64,000 bases of DNA from Verrucomicrobiaceae bacterium (GTDB taxonomy: Bacteria; Verrucomicrobiota; Verrucomicrobiia; Verrucomicrobiales; Verrucomicrobiaceae). Positions 1 through 9,450 of the stretch are shown one piece after another (positions within the stretch are counted from its first letter, which is position 1; each line of letters starts with the position of its first letter). The notes under the pieces were generated by a model. That model saw nothing but the letters and a program-made list of their open reading frames with translations. It searched no databases and was not told the DNA's origin. Position numbers and translations under genes: made by a program. The stretch lies in NCBI GenBank assembly GCA_027490195.1, contig JAIXYN010000006.1, positions 194,930 to 258,929 on the forward strand, written 5' to 3'.

Positions 1-366
1 ATCACCGGATCCGTGGATTCTGCGGAGACACTGGCAACACTCTATGCAGCGGTTGATGCCTTTGTGTGTCCCACGAAGGGTGACACCGGGCCGTTGAGCG
101 TTTTAGAGTCTATGGCAGTCGGCACAGTGCCGGTGGCCAGCCGGGTAGGAGGCATTCCTGAACGTGTGAAGCACGAAGAGCGTGGCTATTTGTTCCCAAG
201 CCAGGATGCTGCGGCGTTGGCGGCGTTGATTGAAAAACTGCGCAGCAGGCAGCAGCCTTTGGAACAGATTGGACATGCAGCGCGTGAATACGTGCTGGCG
301 CAGCACACACCTGAAACTCAAACTCTTCAGTATACGAAGATTTACCAACGCCTGCTCCAAGCATGA
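1..366 (+). CDS. Glycosyltransferase family 1/4, C-terminal part (5'-truncated by window edge)
   Basis: Frame open from base 1; 'ADAFVCPTKGDTGPLSVLESMAVGTVPVASRVGGIPE' is the GT4 donor-binding motif. Confidence 0.85.
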   Translation: MTGSVDSAETLATLYAAVDAFVCPTKGDTGPLSVLESMAVGTVPVASRVGGIPERVKHEERGYLFPSQDAAALAALIEKLRSRQQPLEQIGHAAREYVLAQHTPETQTLQYTKIYQRLLQA

Positions 367-1313
367 ACAAGCAGCAACCACTTTCGCGGATCGCCGTGAC
401 CATTCTGGCCTATCGCCGGGCAGAAAAGCTGGAACAACTGCGTCTGGCTTTGCGCAGCTTTCCCACAGCGGAGTTGTTTGTGTTTTGCGATGGAGCACGA
501 GGTGCAGCAGATGAAAATGAATGCAGGCAGACGCAGCAAGTGGCGCAGCGCTTCCTAGAGGATCATCCCGGGGCCAAGATTGTCGTGCGTGAGCGCAATC
601 TGGGACTGAATCAAAACATTGTGCAGGGCATCACGACTGCGCTAAGCACAGCCCCATTCACCGTTGTACTTGAGGAGGATGTTATACCACAGCCAGGCCT
701 GTTTGAATACCTGGCGCAGGCCGAAGCCGCCTATCGAGATCAGCACCAAGTTTTTTCCATTGCTGCGTTCCACCCCATCGTTACCGAAGAAGGACCATTA
801 ACGACGTTTTTTTCTCGTCGCTTTTTCTGCTGGGGGTGGGCCACCTGGGCAGACCGCTGGCAGGCCATGCTGCCGCTGCTCAATGGGACCACATGGCCCT
901 ACGAGCACTACTGGCAGATACCGTCGTGCATGGGCACCGACTGCCAGTGGGCGCACCGTCAGCACCGCATGGGACGCAAAGCGATGACCTGGGACCGACT
1001 GCTGGCTTTGTGGACCTTGCAGCATGACCTGCTCCACCTCTGCCCTAGCACCCGTTTGACGGAGAACATTGGGCTTGATGGCTCGGGAGAAAACTGCACG
1101 GCGAATGACCCTGCACGCCGCCTCTTTGAACCCGTGAATTCTTTCGATGGCGCCGTCTGGGAGTTTCCAGAAAGCATATCTGCGACAGAGGCCATGGATG
1201 AAAAAATCCGTGCCTATTTCACCAATCGCCCGCGTGGCCATTGGGACAGAATTCGCAAACGCGTGAATTACGAACTGGCGAGGCTGCGCGGGCTGAAGAA
1301 ATATGGTTTATGA
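363..1313 (+). CDS. GT-A fold glycosyltransferase (GT2-like)
   Basis: 'VTILAYRRAEKLEQ...VRERNLGLNQNIVQGI...VVLEEDVIPQPG'; ATGA overlap with neighbours. Confidence 0.75.
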   Translation: MNKQQPLSRIAVTILAYRRAEKLEQLRLALRSFPTAELFVFCDGARGAADENECRQTQQVAQRFLEDHPGAKIVVRERNLGLNQNIVQGITTALSTAPFTVVLEEDVIPQPGLFEYLAQAEAAYRDQHQVFSIAAFHPIVTEEGPLTTFFSRRFFCWGWATWADRWQAMLPLLNGTTWPYEHYWQIPSCMGTDCQWAHRQHRMGRKAMTWDRLLALWTLQHDLLHLCPSTRLTENIGLDGSGENCTANDPARRLFEPVNSFDGAVWEFPESISATEAMDEKIRAYFTNRPRGHWDRIRKRVNYELARLRGLKKYGL

Positions 1314-2224
1314 CACCCGACATCTATTACATTCATCGCGGTAAGATCCCCCATTACCTGCTTTGTTCGATGGAAAACACGCGTGTCTTCAACCCAGGAG
1401 CACGAATCTTTCTCCTGGGTGATGCCTCACACTCCAGTTTCAAGCGGCTTGGCGTTACCTTGATTCCCTTCGATACGCTGCCTCATGCCGATCTAGACTT
1501 CTTTCAGGCTTCCTATCGCCACACGTCGGGCAATCCGGAGGCATTTGAGCGCTTCTGTTTTGCGCGTTGGTTTTATCTGCATGAAGCAGTCCGGGCCAAT
1601 GGTTCAGAGATCGCCATCCATCTTGACAGCGACTGCCTGATTTTTGATTCGGCTGATGCGCTGGGGCAAAGACTTCTGCCTGAGAGCGCCCTGTGCTATT
1701 TCGGTCCGGATGGGAACCCGCATCTCGCGCTCTTTCGGCCCGAAGGGATTGCTGGCATGGTCGCCACGCTGCGCACGCTTTTCCAGACAGAGTACTATCG
1801 CGACTGGGCTCAGATGAACTGGAGAGAAATGCGGCGTTTCTTCTGCGACATGGCTGGGCTGGATTATTATGTGCAGCAGAATCCGGGTGCTGTCTTTGAT
1901 CAAACCGAGTGGCCTGATCTCATCGTGGAGCAGACCATGTCAGTGGCTCATGGGTTTGACCTCTGGCCCGGGCGCAAAAAATTGAAACGTGTGGAATGGC
2001 GGATTGAGCAAGGCAAACTTGTTCCTTATCTCAGCCGAGTGGCAGACGGTAGCCAGGTGCGCGCTCTAGCGCTGCATTACAAGGGCGCAAGCAAGCGCTA
2101 CATGCGCAGGTTCAACCGGGTCTCAGATTTTTCCCTTGCTCAAAAAATCCGCACCTTTTTGAATAATCATATCCCGCCGATCAACCGCTCAGCGGCTTTT
2201 ATGAAGGGCGCGAATCCGACTTGA
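1310..2224 (+). CDS. Putative glycosyltransferase with DXD-like motif (hypothetical)
   Basis: In-frame ATG at 1310 overlaps the previous stop; 'IHLDSDCLIFDS' resembles a metal-binding DXD. Confidence 0.6.
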   Translation: MTPDIYYIHRGKIPHYLLCSMENTRVFNPGARIFLLGDASHSSFKRLGVTLIPFDTLPHADLDFFQASYRHTSGNPEAFERFCFARWFYLHEAVRANGSEIAIHLDSDCLIFDSADALGQRLLPESALCYFGPDGNPHLALFRPEGIAGMVATLRTLFQTEYYRDWAQMNWREMRRFFCDMAGLDYYVQQNPGAVFDQTEWPDLIVEQTMSVAHGFDLWPGRKKLKRVEWRIEQGKLVPYLSRVADGSQVRALALHYKGASKRYMRRFNRVSDFSLAQKIRTFLNNHIPPINRSAAFMKGANPT

Positions 2225-2912
2225 GATGATAAAGGAAGTCATGGTGGCTCATCTTGGCGACCATGTCGTATTCGGGGGACAAAAACGCGTTAATATCGTC
2301 AAAAAAACGCGCCTCGACCAGAATGTAGCGCGGCTTGTACTTGGCGAGGTTCATGCCTTTTAGAACCTCCAGCTCGTAGCCTTCCACATCAAGAGAGAGG
2401 AGATCGATCTGCTTTAGGCCGGTCTGCTCATCCAAAATGGACTCCAGTGTCCGGGCTGGAACTTGAACAGTGTAGGAACCCGCCAGTCTTTTGACCCGAA
2501 TGCCATCTGCAATGTGCTGGTCCTCCATCTCCTGGCTCTTCATGGCCCCCTTCACTAGAGACATTAGATTGGCGTAGCGCATTTCAATAAACTTGTCCGT
2601 GCAAGTGTTGGAAACGAGCGCGCAGTTATAGACATTGGATTTAGGCCGCTCCTTTTTGCATTTCTGAAAAAGCTCGGGCATCCCTTCAACTAGAACGCCG
2701 CGCCATCCTTTGAACCTCTCCAAGAAGTAGGTGTTGCTCTGTGAGTAGCCGTCATTGGCGCCAGCCTCGATGAAGAAGCCGTTGGTGAAATTCAGGTGCT
2801 TTTCCAGTTCACGATCAATTCCCCCAAGACCTGGATGTGAATATTTGTCCGAGCCAACCATTTCATGCAGGCGACGCCTGAGTTTGCGCTTAAAATTGCT
2901 AAACATGCCCAT
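2199..2912 (-). CDS. FkbM family methyltransferase
   Basis: 'FFIEAGANDGYSQSNTYFLE...IDLLSLDVEGYELEVLKGM'. Confidence 0.85.
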   Translation of the reverse strand: MGMFSNFKRKLRRRLHEMVGSDKYSHPGLGGIDRELEKHLNFTNGFFIEAGANDGYSQSNTYFLERFKGWRGVLVEGMPELFQKCKKERPKSNVYNCALVSNTCTDKFIEMRYANLMSLVKGAMKSQEMEDQHIADGIRVKRLAGSYTVQVPARTLESILDEQTGLKQIDLLSLDVEGYELEVLKGMNLAKYKPRYILVEARFFDDINAFLSPEYDMVAKMSHHDFLYHLKSDSRPS

Positions 2913-2946
2913 AGTTGTCTCCTCAGTTTTGCTATCAATTTCGCTG

Positions 2947-3738
2947 CTACCGTGACCAGCAGTCAGGCAATTTCAGGGTCGGGTTTGGTGTATTGTCGAA
3001 ATCCAATGGATGAGGGAAAACCAGTTTCTGAGATGACTCCCTCATTCGGTCCTTTCGGAGAAAGGTAAACTCCATCACTGGCGGAATGGAGATGCCGTGC
3101 TTCACAACAGCGCCGCGGCAGTTGTTCGGGTGCACATGGACACATGCGTGGGTGTGCAGCAATTTTTCAAGGGCACGCCCGGCCAGTTTAAAAAATCCCT
3201 GGTTCCAGAGTGCATCCAAGGCGTGAAATTCGATGATGATGATCCTGAACCTGCGCATCAGTTGATCCGACAGATTCAAAAGCGTTTCGTATTCAAACCC
3301 CTCGATGTCCATCTGCAGCAACAAATCGGAGTTTGAATCCAGATTGGATGAGGCCACCCATTCATCCATCGTGATGAAGTCACTTGTTGAATAAGACCCG
3401 ACAAACTTTTTGATGAAGTGGAACTTTTCATGGGTGGATGCCGGTCCCTCAACGGATTTGTCCGCCATGAAAACCTGCATGCCTAAATCGGCACAGGATT
3501 TTTCAAAATCAGAAACGCTGCACACGCCGGGGGAGAGGCAGGCGGAGATGCCAGAGAGATCATCAGGAACCAGATAGCCGCCATCACCATCGGGTCCCAT
3601 GCGGATCAATTCATGACCGGAGGCACGCGGACGCAAAGCAGCGATAAGATTCTGCATCTGCTCAACGCTGGTTTGAGCTGTGACCATCCTCTGGTCAGAC
3701 TCCAGGATTTTTCGTGCAATTCGTTTTAACAGGCCCAT
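2947..3738 (-). CDS. FkbM-like methyltransferase
   Basis: 'LLLQMDIEGFEYETLLNL' and 'GPDGDGGYLVPDDL'. Confidence 0.7.
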   Translation of the reverse strand: MGLLKRIARKILESDQRMVTAQTSVEQMQNLIAALRPRASGHELIRMGPDGDGGYLVPDDLSGISACLSPGVCSVSDFEKSCADLGMQVFMADKSVEGPASTHEKFHFIKKFVGSYSTSDFITMDEWVASSNLDSNSDLLLQMDIEGFEYETLLNLSDQLMRRFRIIIIEFHALDALWNQGFFKLAGRALEKLLHTHACVHVHPNNCRGAVVKHGISIPPVMEFTFLRKDRMRESSQKLVFPHPLDFDNTPNPTLKLPDCWSR

Positions 3739-3863
3739 CGTGGAATGAAATGACAGCGGTGATGATGAAACTTATCTGATTCTGAGCTGCGGGCGCATCC
3801 TCGAGTTCGCAGCGGCACGCAAAAAATTAACTTGTTGGGGATAAAACGAATAACTACACTCCT

Positions 3864-5003
3864 GTGATGTCTTGGACAATTGTTTTGTGCTCTGAAATCA
3901 AGCCTTTTTGGGGCAACCGTATTTGTAACCATGACTATGCAGTTCAGTTCCCGGGCGCGGGATGGATTCCCTGTTTTGCCGACAAAGTGAAGCAGGCAGG
4001 GCACACCTTTTTGACGAGTGATTTTGCACTGCAGGAGATCGCGGATGGAAAACTGGCGACTGAGCGCACGATCTTGATAAGCGGTGAGCATGCCAGGCAT
4101 GGCCTGGAATTGATCAAGCTGGGGTGTCAGCCAGGCGTCATGATCTGTGCGGAGTCACCGATGTTTGCCCGCAAGTTCTATGAGCGGATTTCATTTTATT
4201 GCGACCCTTATCCGATCAAAATTCTTTTTCAGGGAACCATCAACCAGTTTTACCCGAACGATGCACTGGCGCAGCGCACTCGCTTTGCCATTTACCGCAG
4301 GAGTGACGGTTTTAAGCCGGGCATGCCGTGGACTGAGAGGAAGCCCATGGCCATGGTGGCAAGCAACAAGTACTGGAGGCACCCTTTGGAACTCAAGCGG
4401 CTGCTCAAAAAGCCGGGCAGCATCTTTGGCTGGATCCGCAGCAAATTGTGCCTGAGCAATTCACCGATCAATCGTCATACGATGAAGCACCAGTTGCATG
4501 ACTACAGGCTCAGCTTGATTCATCACTTTGCTGACAAGGGACTAGACCTGTATGGTAAAGGCTGGGATCAAGTCAAGAATCTGCCGCTCTCCTGGCGCAG
4601 ACGACTTGGGCCCGTGCTCAGCAAACTGAGTGCAAAGCAATGTGCGGACAAGCATGAAACCATCTCCCAGTATAAGTTTTGCATCGCTCTTGAGAATATT
4701 GCCGCACCGGGTTATCTGACAGAGAAGATCATTGACTGTTTTGTGGCCGGAGTGGTGCCGTTGTATCTGGGAGATCCGGATGTGACTTCACACATTCCTG
4801 AAGGAAGCTTCGTAGATCTGCGGCGCTTTAAAACACTGACTGAGCTGGAAAAGCATCTGAATGAGATGACAGAAGAGCAGGCGGAGGAAATCATCCGGGT
4901 GGGAAGAGCCTATTTGGAGAGTGAAGCCGGTCAGGAGCATGACTACGAGGGAATGGCCTCGCGCATGTTCCAAAAAGTGGCCAAGCATTTTTCACTCACT
5001 TGA
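3864..5003 (+). CDS. Glycosyltransferase family 10 (alpha-fucosyltransferase-like)
   Basis: 'YKFCIALENIAAPGYLTEKIIDCFVAGVVPLYLGDPDV' matches the GT10 signature region. Confidence 0.85.
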   Translation: MMSWTIVLCSEIKPFWGNRICNHDYAVQFPGAGWIPCFADKVKQAGHTFLTSDFALQEIADGKLATERTILISGEHARHGLELIKLGCQPGVMICAESPMFARKFYERISFYCDPYPIKILFQGTINQFYPNDALAQRTRFAIYRRSDGFKPGMPWTERKPMAMVASNKYWRHPLELKRLLKKPGSIFGWIRSKLCLSNSPINRHTMKHQLHDYRLSLIHHFADKGLDLYGKGWDQVKNLPLSWRRRLGPVLSKLSAKQCADKHETISQYKFCIALENIAAPGYLTEKIIDCFVAGVVPLYLGDPDVTSHIPEGSFVDLRRFKTLTELEKHLNEMTEEQAEEIIRVGRAYLESEAGQEHDYEGMASRMFQKVAKHFSLT

Positions 5004-6015
5004 ACCAAGTGACCAGCGACTGGAGGCGCTTGCGGATGGTGTTGCGCAGCTTCACTGGCAATACAGCTCTTAAAAAGCGGTTCATGCTCGTTCTCTTCGT
5101 GACTGTGGGCAGGTCTGTTGAGGCCACCTGCAGCTGCGGCAGGGGCACAGCAGGCCGGGAGGTCCATTCGTTGTTCAGCAACGCGGCAGTCAGTTCTTGA
5201 TAGTACTTCTTCACATCAGCGGAGCGTCGCTTCTCCCAGAAATGCAGGCAAAGACCAAAGCGCTGGACCATCAGAGTACAGTAGTGGCCCAGCCATGCTT
5301 CACCCACTGAGGGTCTGGCATCTTGCAGCACACAGATTTCTTCGAGGAACTCGACACCTTCGCGAAACATCCGCTGAATCAAATAATCCAGTTCTTTATC
5401 TGGCGTCTGCTGAGCCTCCACCTGCATATACTGACCGTGGCTATGTATGAAACCTGCCACGGTCGGGTACGAGAGATGATGAACACAGCAGTCTTCCGTG
5501 TATTCGATGCGATCGACACGAGATTTGTCGCTGGCGGAAAAATTGGCGTGGATCCGGTCCTGCACTCGTGCGCGACTCCGGTGAACGAGAAACGGGTACT
5601 CCGTCACATCCGCAAGCTTTCCATACGGCGTGTTGACTCCATACATGTAGCGCTTTCGAGGCACAAAGATCAAATCCAGATCCTGGCCACGCTCCTGGAG
5701 CAAATCCCGACAACGGCCAACGAGCCGCTTAGTCGGCATCTCTGACGCCGTCGAAAAATAGATCCACTCGCAGCTCGTGGCGTTGACCAAGGTCTGCAAA
5801 TCGTCCTGCCCTTGAGGCGCATAAGGAACGATCACGTGCTTGATCCTTGCTCCGTAGCTTTCGCAGATTGCCTTCGTACCGTCGATTGACGATTTATCGA
5901 CAACGACCACTTCATCCGCCCAAGTAACAGCTTGATCCAAGATAGCGCGGATGCGCGCTTCTTCGTTATAGACTAACAGGAGAAAACTAATTTTAGGCGA
6001 AACAGAAGCTTGCAT
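4996..6015 (-). CDS. Glycosyltransferase family 2
   Basis: 'KISFLLLVYNEEARIRAILDQAVTWADEVVVVDKSSIDGTKAI'. Confidence 0.85.
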   Translation of the reverse strand: MQASVSPKISFLLLVYNEEARIRAILDQAVTWADEVVVVDKSSIDGTKAICESYGARIKHVIVPYAPQGQDDLQTLVNATSCEWIYFSTASEMPTKRLVGRCRDLLQERGQDLDLIFVPRKRYMYGVNTPYGKLADVTEYPFLVHRSRARVQDRIHANFSASDKSRVDRIEYTEDCCVHHLSYPTVAGFIHSHGQYMQVEAQQTPDKELDYLIQRMFREGVEFLEEICVLQDARPSVGEAWLGHYCTLMVQRFGLCLHFWEKRRSADVKKYYQELTAALLNNEWTSRPAVPLPQLQVASTDLPTVTKRTSMNRFLRAVLPVKLRNTIRKRLQSLVTWFK

Positions 6016-6107
6016 GAAATGAGACTAGAAAAGTAGTTTTCACTACTGGCAATACCATCTAACAATCACAAAAAAGTGCCAGTACCCCAGTTGTTGCTAC
6101 ACCAGCA

Positions 6108-6887
6108 TCATTCAAGAACGGCATAAGACAACCCAGTCTCAAAGCCAAATCGTTGCAAGCGAAGATTATGCAACCCAATGCTGTCAACAATCGCCTTGGT
6201 TTCTCCGGGATAGGGAACCTGATTTACCTCGTCGAACACAACGACGGCTCCTTTGGGCATACGAGGCAGAATAAGCTCCAAAGCAAGCCGGGTAGGTTTG
6301 TACACATCCATATCCAAGTGCAGGAGGCTGACGACGAGATGCTGATTGTCCTCGATAAACTTTGGAAGTGTCTGGCAGACATCGCCCTGAACCAAACGTA
6401 TTTTCTCAATATGACCAATGAATCGATTGCTGTCATAAACACGCACAGCATTCGACAACTGATCCACATCTGAATAGCGGAAACCACCCTTTTTCAAATG
6501 AGCGGACGGGCTAGTTCCTGTGAGATCTTCGCCGGTCACCTCCGGAATTCCTTCGAAAGTATCAAAGCCGATGATCTCCCTTGTGTAATTGACAGGCTCC
6601 AAAATAGAAGAGAGATGCGCCCAAGTGAACAAGCTCTGCCCAGCATTGACCCCGAGGTCTAGAATTGAACCATGGACGTTGATAATCTTGCGAAAGATAT
6701 CTGAATGAGCCAGAAACTTCGACAACCGCTGGCGCCGAACAAAACGGCAAAAGGACTCCAGCTTGCTAAAGGAAGACCCTGGGGTTTCATCGAAAAGAGT
6801 CCCGTATGAGTCCATTGCCTGAACATCGCGCGGTGACTGGCGATTCCACTCCGCCATAATTGTCTCATCATTTTGGTGCTGTTTCAT
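6108..6887 (-). CDS. TylF/macrocin-O-methyltransferase-like SAM methyltransferase
   Basis: 'SILDLGVNAGQSLFTWA...IIGFDTFEGIPE...LLHLDMDVYKPTRLALE'. Confidence 0.75.
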   Translation of the reverse strand: MKQHQNDETIMAEWNRQSPRDVQAMDSYGTLFDETPGSSFSKLESFCRFVRRQRLSKFLAHSDIFRKIINVHGSILDLGVNAGQSLFTWAHLSSILEPVNYTREIIGFDTFEGIPEVTGEDLTGTSPSAHLKKGGFRYSDVDQLSNAVRVYDSNRFIGHIEKIRLVQGDVCQTLPKFIEDNQHLVVSLLHLDMDVYKPTRLALELILPRMPKGAVVVFDEVNQVPYPGETKAIVDSIGLHNLRLQRFGFETGLSYAVLE

Positions 6888-6892
6888 AATTT

Positions 6893-7669
6893 CTAGGAAT
6901 TGAGATTTTCTATGGTGTGCAAGTTCTGCAACCGGAATAGAAGCGTTAATCGTGCGCGGTCAGGATTGGTATTCAATGCACCACTGTGAATGGTTTTGCT
7001 ATGAAAGATCGCGAGGTCACCAGCCTTGTAGTGGTCTGGAATTTCGATTTTCAGGCGCTCAACTTGTTCGTCGCTCAAGTTGTAGTCAAACTTGCTGGAA
7101 TCGCCTGTCCGTTCGAAATTAAAACTGTCAGCATTGATGTGAGATGCCTCTGCGATTTGCAACAGCCCCATCGATTTATCAATGTCCACCAAGGGGATCC
7201 AGTAGGTGAATGAATCTTGAGTTCCGCGATTGTATAGATAATCGTGATGCCACTTTATATGGTTGTTTTTATCATCCTGAAGATCAAGACGCACTTGCAC
7301 CCGCGGCCAAATCCCGATCGCCTCAGTTTTTAAAAGCTGTCTGGCCAAACTTTGCACCTGGGGCAGAGTCGTGGCCGCAAGAACCCACGGAATTTGCTGA
7401 AGACGTTGATACAGAATTGACTGCCAGTCGGGTCTTTGATGCAGAATGTCTACAAGCAATCTATCCACCTCGGCAAGCGGAGCTTCCTTCACATTGACAT
7501 TCATCTGGCTGTAAAAAGCCAAGGCTAGCTGGCGGATTTCTTCCTGTATTCGGCCAAGTTCTGCGCCGTTTATAAATCCTCGAACAAGTGAGTAACCGTT
7601 ATCTTGACACTCTTGAATGACTTTGCCGTTCATAATTGATGTGGTTTGATTTAATGGTTGTGTTATCAA
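6893..7669 (-). CDS. Phytanoyl-CoA dioxygenase (PhyH) family protein
   Basis: 'IKWHHDYLYNRGTQDSFTYWIPLVDIDKSMGLLQIAEASH...LAIFHSKTIHSG': HxD...H 2-oxoglutarate/Fe(II) pattern. Confidence 0.8.
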   Translation of the reverse strand: MITQPLNQTTSIMNGKVIQECQDNGYSLVRGFINGAELGRIQEEIRQLALAFYSQMNVNVKEAPLAEVDRLLVDILHQRPDWQSILYQRLQQIPWVLAATTLPQVQSLARQLLKTEAIGIWPRVQVRLDLQDDKNNHIKWHHDYLYNRGTQDSFTYWIPLVDIDKSMGLLQIAEASHINADSFNFERTGDSSKFDYNLSDEQVERLKIEIPDHYKAGDLAIFHSKTIHSGALNTNPDRARLTLLFRLQNLHTIENLNS

Positions 7670-7716
7670 GGCGCACTTAACGAAAGCCGGCTATTTGATA
7701 TTATCTCAATCATTTT

Positions 7717-9450
7717 TCAGGTGCCTTCCATTTCTACCGGCTTAGCAAGAGGCTCCATCTGCGACATCGGCAGCCCGAACGCCATTTTAGGATAGGCGTT
7801 CGTTTCGGTCGCAATACCGACCTCCAAAAGAAAAGGTGCCTGAGGATTCTCCCAGCATTGCTCAAGGGCAGTGGTCAGCTCCGCAGTGTCTTCCACGAAA
7901 GCAGAAGTAATCTCATAGGCTTCTGCCAGCTTTCTAAATGATGGCGTGCTGTAGCCCCAAAGAGTGGATTGGTACCGTCCATGGAAATAAGACTCCTGAA
8001 ACTGCCGGACCATGCCATGACACTTGTTGTTTATGACAATGATCTTGATAGGCAACTGCAGGCGAAAAATTGTCTGTAATTCCTGAATATTGAGCTGAAT
8101 GCCACCATCCCCAGCAACAACGACCACAGGTTTATTGCGGGCACCTAAGCAGGCACCTATCGCGGCAGGCAGGGCAAATCCCATGGCACCCATTCCACCT
8201 GAAGTGAGCAGTCTCTGATGAGATGCCAGATCAAGCGATTGGGCACCCCACATCTGATGCTGTCCGACATCTAAGACATAGGCGACAGCTGCTTTGGAAA
8301 CATCGGAGAGCCGATGCATGAGTTCGTTTGGATTAATACCCGTGCCATCTCGAAACTCCGCTGTATCAGGCCAGTGACTCTTTAATTCTGCAATTCGGGT
8401 TTTCCATTCAGAAATGGTGGAGGACATCGGAGGCTCTGCGATGGCATGCTCGATAAATGTGTCCAACTCGCTAACCAGAACCCTACAACCACTGACCCGG
8501 TTGTTCAGTTCTCCCGCCTCGCAATCCACGTGATAAATCGTGCGGCCCTCTTTGAAGCCGTCGGTATCTGCACCGGTCTGGCGCACATCGAGGCGGCTTC
8601 CAAGAACGAGAAGGAGGTCACTTTCAGCGAGTGCGATGTTCGCCCAGCGATTGCCATAGCTGCCGATCAGTCCAACTCGAAGCGGATCATCCGAAGGGAG
8701 CACATCCACCGCCATCAATGAGTAGGCCACGGGAATCCCCAAGCTGCGGGTTAACTCGCGAAAAGATCCAGCGGTGAGCGAGGAACGGATGCCTCCTCCA
8801 GCCAGTATCAATGGCCGCTTTGCTGCGGCGAGATCCTTTTTAAATGCACCCCAAAACTCCACTGCATTTGGATTCGCAGCCACCTCCACGGCTTTTTGTG
8901 GTCTGAGGTTATCCAAGCGACTGATATCAGTGATCTCCGCGCGCTGCACATCCATCGGCACATCAATGAGCACGGGACCTGGCCGGCCGGAAGATGCTAG
9001 ATCGAACGCCTCCTCCAACAAGCGTGGAAGATCGTCGGGATCGTTGACCAGCCATGCGGCCTTGGTAACAGGCCTGGCCATCGCCACGATGTCCGTCTCC
9101 TGAAAGCCGAGCTGGCGGATAGCGCGATCTCCCTTTTGCTCATGGCGGTTCACCTGGCCGGTGATGAAAACCGCAGGGGTGGAGTCGAAATAGCAGCTTC
9201 CAATGGCAGTGAGAAGATTCGTAGCGCCGGGACCGCTGGTGGCCATCGCCACCCCAGGCACTCCAGTGATGCGGCCGTAACCTTCGGCAGCAAAGCCGGC
9301 CGCCTGCTCATGATGCATGCTAACAATCTCAATTTTGGTCTGCTGGTGCAGCGAATCGAGCAGGAAAGTGATCATCCCGCCGACAAGTTCGAAGACATGA
9401 CCAACTCCACGATGTTCGAGATACTTGGAAATGTAGTCAGCAGCTTTCAT
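7717..9450 (-). CDS. Thiamine pyrophosphate-dependent enzyme, acetolactate synthase-like (YerE-like candidate)
   Basis: Catalytic 'HHEQAAGFAAEGYGR', TPP motif 'GDGGIQLNIQELQTIFRLQLPIKIIVINN'; overlaps the upstream SDR by 4 bp. Confidence 0.85.
   Translation of the reverse strand: MKAADYISKYLEHRGVGHVFELVGGMITFLLDSLHQQTKIEIVSMHHEQAAGFAAEGYGRITGVPGVAMATSGPGATNLLTAIGSCYFDSTPAVFITGQVNRHEQKGDRAIRQLGFQETDIVAMARPVTKAAWLVNDPDDLPRLLEEAFDLASSGRPGPVLIDVPMDVQRAEITDISRLDNLRPQKAVEVAANPNAVEFWGAFKKDLAAAKRPLILAGGGIRSSLTAGSFRELTRSLGIPVAYSLMAVDVLPSDDPLRVGLIGSYGNRWANIALAESDLLLVLGSRLDVRQTGADTDGFKEGRTIYHVDCEAGELNNRVSGCRVLVSELDTFIEHAIAEPPMSSTISEWKTRIAELKSHWPDTAEFRDGTGINPNELMHRLSDVSKAAVAYVLDVGQHQMWGAQSLDLASHQRLLTSGGMGAMGFALPAAIGACLGARNKPVVVVAGDGGIQLNIQELQTIFRLQLPIKIIVINNKCHGMVRQFQESYFHGRYQSTLWGYSTPSFRKLAEAYEITSAFVEDTAELTTALEQCWENPQAPFLLEVGIATETNAYPKMAFGLPMSQMEPLAKPVEMEGT

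Noticed and set aside
7717-9450. Housekeeping acetolactate synthase (ilvB)
   Set aside because: Embedded in a glycan operon with rfbFGH and no ilvN/ilvC neighbour; a sugar-modifying TPP enzyme is more plausible.
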